Source: JAFDVL01 sp043736395
GTDB lineage: Bacteria; Acidobacteriota; Blastocatellia; RBC074
Reading direction: 5' to 3'
NCBI GenBank assembly: GCA_043736395.1
Contig: JAYTCQ010000095.1
Coordinates: 1-8,898, forward strand
Length of the DNA stretch: 8,898 nucleotides
Shown here in pieces: positions 1 to 5,880 of this stretch. The notes below the pieces were generated by a model that worked only from the letters and a program-made list of their open reading frames with translations, ran no database searches and was not told the DNA's origin. The translations under genes were made by a program, and so were the position numbers. Within the stretch, counting starts at the first letter, position 1. Each line of letters begins with the position of its first letter.

Positions 1-6
1 TTTTAA

Positions 7-25
7 GACAGGCGGGACGCCTATC
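7..25. repeat. Short palindrome (GACAGGCG-GGA-CGCCTATC), REP-like
   Basis: Arms at 7-14 and 18-25 pair at 7 of 8 positions around a GGA loop. The palindrome lies about 45 nt beyond the tatA stop codon. On the minus strand it is followed by CTTAAAA rather than a U-run, so it is a poor intrinsic terminator. The GGCGGGACGCC core resembles short palindromes that recur between genes in some bacterial genomes, but copy number cannot be assessed from one window. It may continue or belong to a larger element left of position 1. Confidence 0.35.
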
Positions 26-68
26 CTACCCTTCAGTCTAACCGAATCATCGTCGTAAAATTTTTAAC

Positions 69-461
69 TCAAATCCACTGTCCCTGTTTTGAGGTCGTCT
101 CGGTCGTTGATTTCACAGCTTCGGGTTCTGGCCCAGTTTCGTTGTGATCTGATAAATGGTTCACTGCATCATCCGAAGGGGCGTTGTATCCGTATGTGTT
201 TTCGTAAGAATTATCCTGTTGATTTTCGTAGGTATCGTTCGAACTGACATACGGAATTGAAGCAGTATCAGAGATATATGATTTTGCTTTTTCAATGTCA
301 ACTTCCTGCTCCCAGGTTCGCTTAAAATCATCGGAAGCGCGACGAAATTGCCCCATCGCTTTGCCAATGGTTTTCCCCAGTTCCGGTAATTTTCGCGGGC
401 CAAAAACAATCAGCGCAATGACCATGATGACCATTATTTCAGGCATTCCTAATCCGCCCAT
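69..461 (-). CDS. tatA: Twin-arginine translocase subunit, TatA/TatB type
   Basis: This is a 130-residue pore or receptor subunit of the Tat system, which exports folded proteins across the inner membrane. The sequence shows a short N-out transmembrane helix (residues about 7-21, starting GMPE), the FGP hinge at 20-22, and an amphipathic helix GPRKLPELGKTIGKAM at about 21-36 running into a charged cytoplasmic helix to about 62. Residues 66-130 form a low-complexity acidic tail rich in Asn, Ser and Thr, with repeated YEN motifs and no obvious fold. Start ATG 461 is preceded by AGGAAG at 9-nt spacing. Glu8, the FGP motif and the length above 100 residues also fit TatB, so the A/B assignment is open; many bacteria outside Proteobacteria carry such hybrid-looking TatA proteins. 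No tatC lies in the window; one could lie to the left. Confidence 0.9.
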   Translation of the reverse strand: MGGLGMPEIMVIMVIALIVFGPRKLPELGKTIGKAMGQFRRASDDFKRTWEQEVDIEKAKSYISDTASIPYVSSNDTYENQQDNSYENTYGYNAPSDDAVNHLSDHNETGPEPEAVKSTTETTSKQGQWI

Positions 462-499
462 AAATATCCACTTCCTTTAATAAAAATAATAACAAGATG

Positions 500-528
500 A
501 TACTAAGCCAGCGCAGCAATCCAGTCAA
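500..528 (-). promoter_or_regulatory. Predicted sigma70-like promoter of tatA
   Basis: On the minus strand, TTGACT (523-528) is separated by exactly 17 nt from TAGTAT (500-505). This matches 5 of 6 and 4 of 6 consensus positions. Transcription would start near 493, giving a leader of about 30 nt before ATG 461. It lies between the large palindrome and tatA, consistent with tatA being transcribed independently of ybdK. Confidence 0.55.
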
Positions 529-549
529 TTATGTCGAAAACTACTAACA

Positions 550-653
550 GGAGAATAGACCGCAGATTTTACGGATCAGGCGGGTCTTCGCGGATCTGAA
601 AATTCAGACCCGCGTAAACCCGCAACATCCGTTCAATCCGCGGTCTATTCTTC
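550..653. repeat. 104-nt imperfect palindrome, dispersed-repeat-like
   Basis: The two halves are equal in length and symmetric about 601/602. The outer stem GGAGAATAGACCGC (550-563) pairs with 640-653, with one G-T wobble. Further paired blocks follow at 571-576/627-632, 580-585/618-623, 589-593/610-614 and 595-600/603-608, interrupted only by small symmetric mismatches. CGCGGAT/GCGGGT-like subunits recur inside each arm. There is no U-tract on either side, so a classical terminator is unlikely. It begins only 2 nt after the ybdK stop codon, so it would form a very long hairpin in the ybdK 3' UTR. It resembles the palindromic CCGCGGATT-type elements scattered between genes in several phyla; copy number here is unknown. 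Confidence 0.75.
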
Positions 654-655
654 CA

Positions 656-1768
656 TTACATCACACCTTCGAGAGTTTCTTTGGCCAGCAAATCAACGAC
701 GGCACGTAAGTCGTGTTCATTTTCATTCCAGGCTTTAATTTGCCGGTCGGCGCTGGTTCCGCTTTCGAGCATGTCGTGAATGTGATTAATGTCGGAGCGG
801 CTGCCCAGTTCATCAACGACATCATCAACGAATCTCAGCAGTTCGCGAATTAAATCACGGACTGGAATCTCCACTTCTTTTCCGAAATCAATCAGTTTTC
901 CGTCCAGCCCATAACGCGCGGCGCGCCATTTATTTTCCTGAATGAGTGCTCGATGATAAATGCGGAAACCGAGATTTTGTTTGTAGAGTTTATAAAGCTT
1001 GGCGGTCGTCGCCTGGATTAATGCGGCGATAGCGATGGTGTCGTCTACGCGCGGGCAAATATCAGAGATGCGAAATTCCAATGTCGGGAAGTGCGGATGC
1101 GGGCGCACATCCCACCAGATTTTTTTGCCGTCATCAATGCATCCGGTTTTGATCAGCAGATCAAGGTAGCGCTTGAATTCATTATACGAACGAAAATAAT
1201 CGGGAATCCCGGTGCGGGGAAAATGTTTGAAAACCTCGGAGCGGTAACTCTTCAGGCCAGTATTTCGTTTGATCCAAAATGGCGAACTGCACGACAGCGC
1301 CAGAATGTGGGGCAGCATATAACGAACTTCGTTCATGATCGCAATCGCTGCTTCGGGATCGTCAATTCCGACGTGAACGTGCATTCCGAAAATCAACAAC
1401 GCGCGGGCATTTTGCTGCATTTCTTCGATGAGCTGTTCGTAGCGTGCGTTATCCGTGATTTTCTGATCTTCCCAGTGCGAAATGGGATGCGTTGAAGCCG
1501 CAACAATTGCGAGTCCTTTGCTGTGCGCAAGTTCTGCAATCGTTCGCCGCAATTTGATCACGTCGGCGCGAGCTTCCTGCACATTCGCGCAAATGCCAGT
1601 ACCGACTTCAACCATGGATTGGTGCATTTCAGGTTTGATCTGTTCGCCTAAAATCATCCGACCTTCATCCATCATCTCGTTGACGCGCGAACGCAGCTCG
1701 CGCGTATGAGGATCAATAATCTGAAATTCCTCTTCGATTCCGATTGTGAACTTATTGTCGAATGACAT
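656..1768 (-). CDS. ybdK: Carboxylate-amine ligase, YbdK / GCS2 family
   Basis: This 370-residue protein belongs to the glutamate-cysteine ligase type 2 (GCS2) family, whose members use ATP to join a carboxylate, usually glutamate gamma-carboxyl, to an amine. Family landmarks in order are GIEEEF (10-15, metal/ATP-binding acidic cluster), EVGTG (54-58), STHP (92-95), HVHVGI (130-135), SCSSPFW (159-165), WWDVRPHP (218-225), LEFRISD (230-236) and ENKWRAARYGLDG (278-290). Length is normal for the family. ATG 1768 has AGGAG 5 nt upstream. It follows an ATP-grasp ligase by 15 nt, so the two are almost certainly co-transcribed and may act in sequence. E. coli YbdK has only weak glutamate-cysteine ligase activity, so a role in glutathione synthesis should not be assumed. 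The true substrate is unknown. Confidence 0.92.
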   Translation of the reverse strand: MSFDNKFTIGIEEEFQIIDPHTRELRSRVNEMMDEGRMILGEQIKPEMHQSMVEVGTGICANVQEARADVIKLRRTIAELAHSKGLAIVAASTHPISHWEDQKITDNARYEQLIEEMQQNARALLIFGMHVHVGIDDPEAAIAIMNEVRYMLPHILALSCSSPFWIKRNTGLKSYRSEVFKHFPRTGIPDYFRSYNEFKRYLDLLIKTGCIDDGKKIWWDVRPHPHFPTLEFRISDICPRVDDTIAIAALIQATTAKLYKLYKQNLGFRIYHRALIQENKWRAARYGLDGKLIDFGKEVEIPVRDLIRELLRFVDDVVDELGSRSDINHIHDMLESGTSADRQIKAWNENEHDLRAVVDLLAKETLEGVM

Positions 1769-1783
1769 CGCAACTCCTATTTG

Positions 1784-2728
1784 TTATGTAGACGAAGCTT
1801 TAATTGCATCGTTATCTAAAAACCGAGTCCAGCGCATGTTTCGCGTCGTCGGGATTCCTTGTTTCGCATAATTCACCAGCATTTTGGCGACCGCCTCAAC
1901 GACCCAGTTAAAGTTAATTTCGGTCACCGAATTTATATCTGCATCGGGCGCTGGATTCATAAAATCAATCGCGTAGGGAATGTTGTCGCGCACCGCAAAT
2001 TCTACGGTATTGAAATCGTAACCCAACGCTTCACAGAGTAACAGCGTATCGCGGACAATGCGCTTTTCCAGGTCAGTAGACAATTCTTTTTCTTCACGCG
2101 GCACGTAACGGCGATGTTCAGGATCGTAAATCATCACCAAAACTTCGCGGCGTCCCACACAATAACAACGCACGTAATCAGTGAAATCAATGCACTCCTG
2201 CAACGTCATGCACAGTGTATTCGTTTCGTTGTACGCGTCCATCAGTTCCTGCATGTTGTGGACTTTATAAACATTTTTCCAGCCGCCGCCGTCGAATGGT
2301 TTGAGGATGGAAGGCCAGCCGACATATTCCGTGATGCCTTCCCAGTCTAATGGAAATTGCAGGTTACGCAGCGAAGCGTCGGTCACACCTTTGATGTATT
2401 CCTTTTGCGGGAGCAAGACCGTTCGCGGTGTCGCGACTCCTAATCGTAAAGCTAATGAGTAATTAAAAAATTTATCATCCGCCGACCACCAGAAAGGGTT
2501 ATTCACAACCGTTGTACCGTTCAGAACTGCATGTTTCAACATTCCACGATAATAAGGAATTTCGTGTGAAATCCGATCAAAGATAAGTCTGTATTCGCTG
2601 AGGTCTTCGGCGCGGACTCCGCCGGTATTCACGTATTCAGCGGTGACTCCGGCGTGCATGCTGTTTATTTTTTCGATTAGGGCTGGCGGAAACGTAGTTT
2701 CCATTCCAACTAAAATACCAATTTTCAT
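1784..2728 (-). CDS. ATP-grasp carboxylate-amine/thiol ligase (RimK/glutathione synthetase-like)
   Basis: This 314-residue cytosolic enzyme has an ATP-grasp fold and should form an amide bond through an acyl-phosphate. An N-terminal Rossmann-like pre-ATP-grasp domain (MKIGILVGME, 1-75) leads into NNPFWWSADDK (76-86), where K86 is a likely nucleotide contact. GWPSILKPFDGGGWKNV (137-153) carries the ATP-binding Lys143 and the flexible glycine-rich loop. QECIDFTDYVRCYCVG (177-192) and NTVEFAVRDNIPYAIDFMNPAPD (240-262) supply the adenine-side and Mg2+-binding acidic residues (E243, D255, N258). ATG 2728 follows AGGGAG at 6-nt spacing. It is the first gene of a pair with the GCS2-type ligase downstream. 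It is not a clear D-Ala-D-Ala ligase, GshB or RimK, and its substrate is not recognisable. The frame is intact. Confidence 0.85.
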   Translation of the reverse strand: MKIGILVGMETTFPPALIEKINSMHAGVTAEYVNTGGVRAEDLSEYRLIFDRISHEIPYYRGMLKHAVLNGTTVVNNPFWWSADDKFFNYSLALRLGVATPRTVLLPQKEYIKGVTDASLRNLQFPLDWEGITEYVGWPSILKPFDGGGWKNVYKVHNMQELMDAYNETNTLCMTLQECIDFTDYVRCYCVGRREVLVMIYDPEHRRYVPREEKELSTDLEKRIVRDTLLLCEALGYDFNTVEFAVRDNIPYAIDFMNPAPDADINSVTEINFNWVVEAVAKMLVNYAKQGIPTTRNMRWTRFLDNDAIKASST

Positions 2729-2848
2729 GTAAAACTCCCTCTGTATTCAACGATTCAATGAATTATTGCATCAAACTGTTTGGATGTAGATAGCCGCTGC
2801 TTAATGATAATTTATTATGATGGCTATGACCGCACACAATTACAATCT

Positions 2849-2878
2849 TTGCGTCGTGGACTGACAGTAATGTACTAT
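2849..2878 (+). promoter_or_regulatory. Weak promoter candidate for the LolA-like gene
   Basis: TTGCGT (2849-2854) and TACTAT (2873-2878) lie 18 nt apart, with a leader of about 60 nt before ATG 2943. The match to consensus is modest. The rest of the 214-nt divergent intergenic region (2729-2942) is AT-rich and shows no strong palindrome, operator or obvious minus-strand promoter for the ATP-grasp gene, although one must lie there. Confidence 0.3.
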
Positions 2879-2942
2879 TAACATTATCATCAAGAAATTA
2901 AAATTTATCCCTGTCGAAGTCAACAGAAAGGTAAAAGCAATT

Positions 2943-3788
2943 ATGAAACTTAGTCTTAAATTAATCCCGATGCTGAACTACCTGCGAAAATCTTCAACAG
3001 TTTTATTGGTCGCGCTCGCACTTGCGCTTCCTATCTTTCACGTCTCCGCAGAAAAAACTCCCACTGTCGACAAATTGGTGGAGTTTGCCATTCAGAATTA
3101 TGGTGGACGGCAGGCAATTTTTACAGTTCAAAAAAATGGGATCGTTAAGAATAATCTCAAATTAATAAACGGTGAAAACATCCGCGAAGGTCGCACCGTG
3201 ACGAAATTTATTCGCAAGCCAAAATCCACTGAAGATTTAGTTATCCTCGAACTCGACTTGCCCGAAACAAAATTCACGATGGGATTTGACGGAGAAAAAT
3301 CCTGGGCGACGAATAACGGCGAAAAAGCCGAATTAAGCTCTGAACTCGCCAGCGCATTTCGTACTTCTTATACGCATGGTTATGAATCCTTGTTGCGCTA
3401 TAAAGAAGACGGCGGAAAAGTTGAATTCGTCGAAACCAAAAAAATGGCTTCGCTGGAAATTGATGTGATTGATCTGACTTCAGCAGACGGTTCGAAAACA
3501 CGTTTTGAAGTCAGTCGCCGCACGGGAAGAATTTTGCAATTGGAGTACGAAACAAAAGGCGTAGACGGCAACCCAACGAAATACCGATTGCTCTATCAGG
3601 ATTTCAAAATCGTTCAGAACTTGGTTGTCGTGCCTTATAAAACAGTTGTTTATGAAAACGGAGTTAAGGTCGAAGAACGGACGATTATTGAAGCCGCGTA
3701 CGGTGTGCAATTAGAAGAGAAATCATTCAAGCCAGACGCTCCCGCGACGGTAGAGGCGAAGAAAGAAGAGACGCCGACGAAACCTTAA
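2943..3788 (+). CDS. Secreted LolA-like (outer membrane lipoprotein-sorting-like) protein of unknown function
   Basis: A 281-residue exported protein. Residues 1-36 form a Sec signal peptide with a long basic n-region (K2, K6, R15, K16), a hydrophobic core STVLLVALALALPIF, and a VSA cleavage site before Glu37. There is no lipobox cysteine, so the mature protein should be soluble in the periplasm. The mature part is rich in alternating beta strands: an early LVEFAIQNYGG, then FDGEKSWATNNG at about 115-125 and paired strands such as KYRLLYQDFKIVQNLVVVPYKTVVYENGVKVEE near residues 215-247. This pattern fits the half-barrel of LolA/LolB-like proteins. The tail is a Lys/Glu/Pro-rich stretch. ATG 2943 has only a weak AGAAAGG 11 nt upstream. 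It stands alone, divergent from the ligase pair and convergent with prmC. Fold assignment is by pattern, and the cargo is unknown. Confidence 0.75.
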   Translation: MKLSLKLIPMLNYLRKSSTVLLVALALALPIFHVSAEKTPTVDKLVEFAIQNYGGRQAIFTVQKNGIVKNNLKLINGENIREGRTVTKFIRKPKSTEDLVILELDLPETKFTMGFDGEKSWATNNGEKAELSSELASAFRTSYTHGYESLLRYKEDGGKVEFVETKKMASLEIDVIDLTSADGSKTRFEVSRRTGRILQLEYETKGVDGNPTKYRLLYQDFKIVQNLVVVPYKTVVYENGVKVEERTIIEAAYGVQLEEKSFKPDAPATVEAKKEETPTKP

Positions 3789-3818
3789 TTCCCAGTCTCC
3801 AAACGCTTCCGCGTGATT

Positions 3819-4685
3819 TCATTGTTCGTTAATAGCATTCCGTTCAACAATCATTGTTCGTGCAATCCCCTGCAAATCCAATAAAATTTTTGGCTCGCTC
3901 CAGAGTTTTCGATCAACGAAGGATGTAATTCTCGCTACTTGTTCGTATCCCATTTCAAAAATTAAATATCCCTCTGGCCGCAAAAATTCTATCGCTTCCA
4001 CTAACAAACGGCGATAAAAATTCAGTCCATCGGCGAAGTCGGTCAATGCGGTGTGGGGCTCCCAATCACGGACTTCACGTTGCAGCATAGCGATTTCTTC
4101 AGGCGCGATGTATGGAGGATTCGAGAGGATAAAATCGGCTTTGGTATTTTTCGGGATGCCGTTCAGTAAATCGCTGTTAATAAAATTAATTCGATTTTCT
4201 ACTCCATGTTTAGCGGCATTTCTGCTGGCAACTTCCAGGGCTTCGGCTGAAATATCTGTCGCGACAATTTTTGAATTTTCAAGTTCACGCGCTAACGCGA
4301 TAGCGATGCAGCCAGAACCTGTACCCGCGTCAATAATCAATGGTTGTGCGATGTTTTTAGCGAGGAGCAGCGTTTCTTCGACGATTAATTCCGTCTCAGG
4401 GCGGGGGATTAGAACAGCTGGTGTGACTTCAAATTCCAGTCCGAAAAATTCCTGTCGTCCGGTGATGTATTGCAACGGCTCACCAGTGGCGCGACGCGTG
4501 ATGAACGATTGATATTTATTAATCCTTTCTTCTGAAAGCGGATCGTTGAAATGAATAATCAGGTAAGTCCGATCCTGATTGATCGTAAATGCGAGCAATG
4601 TTTGCGCGTCTAATACGTCATTCGGAACTTCGGCATCTTTAAGCTGAAGGGAAGCGGCTTTGAGAGTTTCGGCGATTGTTGGCAT
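3819..4685 (-). CDS. prmC: Peptide chain release factor N5-glutamine methyltransferase PrmC
   Basis: This 288-residue SAM-dependent enzyme methylates the side-chain amide of the glutamine in the GGQ motif of release factors RF1 and RF2, which speeds peptide release. It has the N-terminal helical RF-binding domain (1 to about 75), the linker motif FGLEFEVTPAVLIPRPETE (81-99), SAM-binding motif I IDAGTGSGCIAIALA (118-132), the acidic ribose-binding D144, and the catalytic NPPY (189-192) that grips the glutamine amide. Length is typical. The start codon is 1 nt after the prfA stop (TAA-A-ATG), with AGGGG about 6 nt before the ATG inside prfA, so translation is probably coupled. It faces the LolA-like gene with a 30-nt gap that holds only a 4-bp hairpin (3803-3814) and no convincing terminator. 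Confidence 0.96.
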   Translation of the reverse strand: MPTIAETLKAASLQLKDAEVPNDVLDAQTLLAFTINQDRTYLIIHFNDPLSEERINKYQSFITRRATGEPLQYITGRQEFFGLEFEVTPAVLIPRPETELIVEETLLLAKNIAQPLIIDAGTGSGCIAIALARELENSKIVATDISAEALEVASRNAAKHGVENRINFINSDLLNGIPKNTKADFILSNPPYIAPEEIAMLQREVRDWEPHTALTDFADGLNFYRRLLVEAIEFLRPEGYLIFEMGYEQVARITSFVDRKLWSEPKILLDLQGIARTMIVERNAINEQ

Positions 4686-4686
4686 T

Positions 4687-5775
4687 TTACGCCCCTGCTT
4701 GCCGCGAAGTCGCTTCCTTCAATTTCTCTGCCTGGAAATATGAGATCAATGAATCTACGATTTCGTCAATATAGCCTTCCATAAATGTGTCCAGCTGATA
4801 GAGCGTCAGTCCGATGCGATGATCCGAGACGCGGTTATCTTTAAAATTGTAGGTACGGATTTTTTCGGAACGGTCTCCGCTGCCGACTTGGGATTTTCGT
4901 TCGGCGGAAATTAAATCATGCTGCTTTTGCAATTCTTGTTCGTAGAGGCGCGAACGCAAGATGCGCATCGCTTTTTCACGATTTTTTACCTGTGATTTTT
5001 CGTCCTGCATCGAGACTACTAGACCAGAGGGAATATGCGTCATCCGAACAGCAGAATAGGTAGTATTCACCGACTGTCCGCCCGGCCCTGAAGCGCAGAA
5101 CAAATCAATCCGCACATCCTTCATGTCAATTTTTACGTCAACTTCTTCGGCTTCGGGGAGGACTGCGACGGTAACAGCCGATGTGTGAATGCGTCCGCTG
5201 GTTTCCGTTTGCGGGACGCGCTGGACGCGATGGACGCCGGATTCGTGCTTCATTTTTGAATACACGAAATTGCCTTCGATGATGGCTTCGGCCTTTTGAA
5301 TACCGCCCATTCCCGTTTCAGAAATTTCAGAAATTTGCATCTTCCATCCCTGACGTTCGGCGTAGCGTCCATACATTCGCAGGATTTCCGCCGCGAATAA
5401 ACAGGCTTCGTCTCCGCCAGTTCCCGCACGAATTTCGAGGATGACGTTCTTCTCATCGTTCGGGTCTTTCGGTAAAAGAAGGATACGCAAATCCTCTTCG
5501 CCTTTGATCATGTTCGCTTCCGCTTCGGACAATTCCAGCGTCGCCAGTTCGCGCATCTCATCATCTACTGAAGGATCGTTGATTAATTCTTTGGCCCCAT
5601 CAATGTCGCTTTGGATTTTTTTCAGATTGCGATATTTGGCGACGACGGCTTCCAGTTCACGATGGTGCTTGGCAATTTTCGTGTAATTTTCCATGTCCGA
5701 CATCAGAGCCGGATCGGACATTTGCTGATTCAGTTCTTCGTAGGTCGTTTCGATTTGTGCGAGTTTTTCAAGCAT
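4687..5775 (-). CDS. prfA: Peptide chain release factor 1 (RF1)
   Basis: This 362-residue factor recognises UAA and UAG stop codons in the ribosomal A site and triggers hydrolysis of peptidyl-tRNA. Helical domain 1 occupies about 1-100. The IRAGTGGDEA block (115-124) opens the core. The PxT tripeptide anticodon is PQT (188-190), within HRVQRVPQTETSGRIHTSA. The catalytic GGQ is at 232-234 in SGPGGQSVNTTYSAVRMTH, and the RF1 signature IRTYNFKDNRVSDHRIG spans 306-322. RF1 identity over RF2 rests on the PxT motif and the absence of SPF. The ATG at 5775 gives the family's usual MLEKL start, but the 20 nt before it contain no Shine-Dalgarno; a repeat element ends about 9 nt upstream. Translation may therefore depend on coupling with the DUF1385 gene or on a leaderless-type start. 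PrmC, which modifies this protein, is encoded next. Confidence 0.97.
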   Translation of the reverse strand: MLEKLAQIETTYEELNQQMSDPALMSDMENYTKIAKHHRELEAVVAKYRNLKKIQSDIDGAKELINDPSVDDEMRELATLELSEAEANMIKGEEDLRILLLPKDPNDEKNVILEIRAGTGGDEACLFAAEILRMYGRYAERQGWKMQISEISETGMGGIQKAEAIIEGNFVYSKMKHESGVHRVQRVPQTETSGRIHTSAVTVAVLPEAEEVDVKIDMKDVRIDLFCASGPGGQSVNTTYSAVRMTHIPSGLVVSMQDEKSQVKNREKAMRILRSRLYEQELQKQHDLISAERKSQVGSGDRSEKIRTYNFKDNRVSDHRIGLTLYQLDTFMEGYIDEIVDSLISYFQAEKLKEATSRQAGA

Positions 5776-5783
5776 AAGATAAA

Positions 5784-5880
5784 GGTTTCAGGTGTCAGGT
5801 GTCAGGGTCTTGGCAACAGGGTTTAGTGATTATCAGGCGGCAGCACCTGCCACCTGAACCCCGACACCTGGCACCTGCTC
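5784..5880. repeat. Inverted repeat of CAGGTG heptads between DUF1385 and prfA
   Basis: On the plus strand, CAGGTGT occurs at 5789 and 5796, followed by CAGGGTC at 5803. The opposite orientation gives five tandem heptads at 5844, 5851, 5858 (degenerate), 5865 and 5872, four of them beginning CACCTG. The 20-nt arms 5789-5808 and 5858-5877 are complementary at 18 of 20 positions. A nested 5-bp hairpin (GGCAG/CTGCC, 5839-5851) lies inside. The element covers the 57-nt spacer, the DUF1385 stop codon (5833-5835, near its centre) and the last 14 or so DUF1385 codons. It looks like a dispersed palindromic repeat inserted at the gene junction; copies elsewhere cannot be checked here. Confidence 0.7.

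Noticed and set aside
550..653. Palindrome as the intrinsic terminator of ybdK
   Set aside because: Neither side has a U-run and the arms are far longer than a normal terminator stem. It may still stop or protect transcripts, but it is better described as a repeat.
1091..1495. Plus-strand open frame of 134 codons inside ybdK
   Set aside because: It is antisense to well-conserved GCS2 motifs, and its translation shows no recognisable domain and no ribosome binding site.
1784..2728. D-alanine-D-alanine ligase or classical glutathione synthetase
   Set aside because: The ATP-grasp motifs are present, but the specific substrate-binding signatures of Ddl and GshB are not recognisable, so only the superfamily is claimed.
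3803..3814. Hairpin ACGC-TTCC-GCGT between the convergent LolA-like gene and prmC as a terminator
   Set aside because: The stem is only 4 bp and no U-run follows on either strand.
4051..4512. Plus-strand open frame of 153 codons inside prmC
   Set aside because: It is antisense to the NPPY and SAM-binding motifs. The Ser/Arg-rich translation is typical of a shadow frame.
5784..5880. CRISPR array or satellite, suggested by the regular 7-nt units
   Set aside because: Units are too short and have no spacers, and the two orientations form an inverted repeat.
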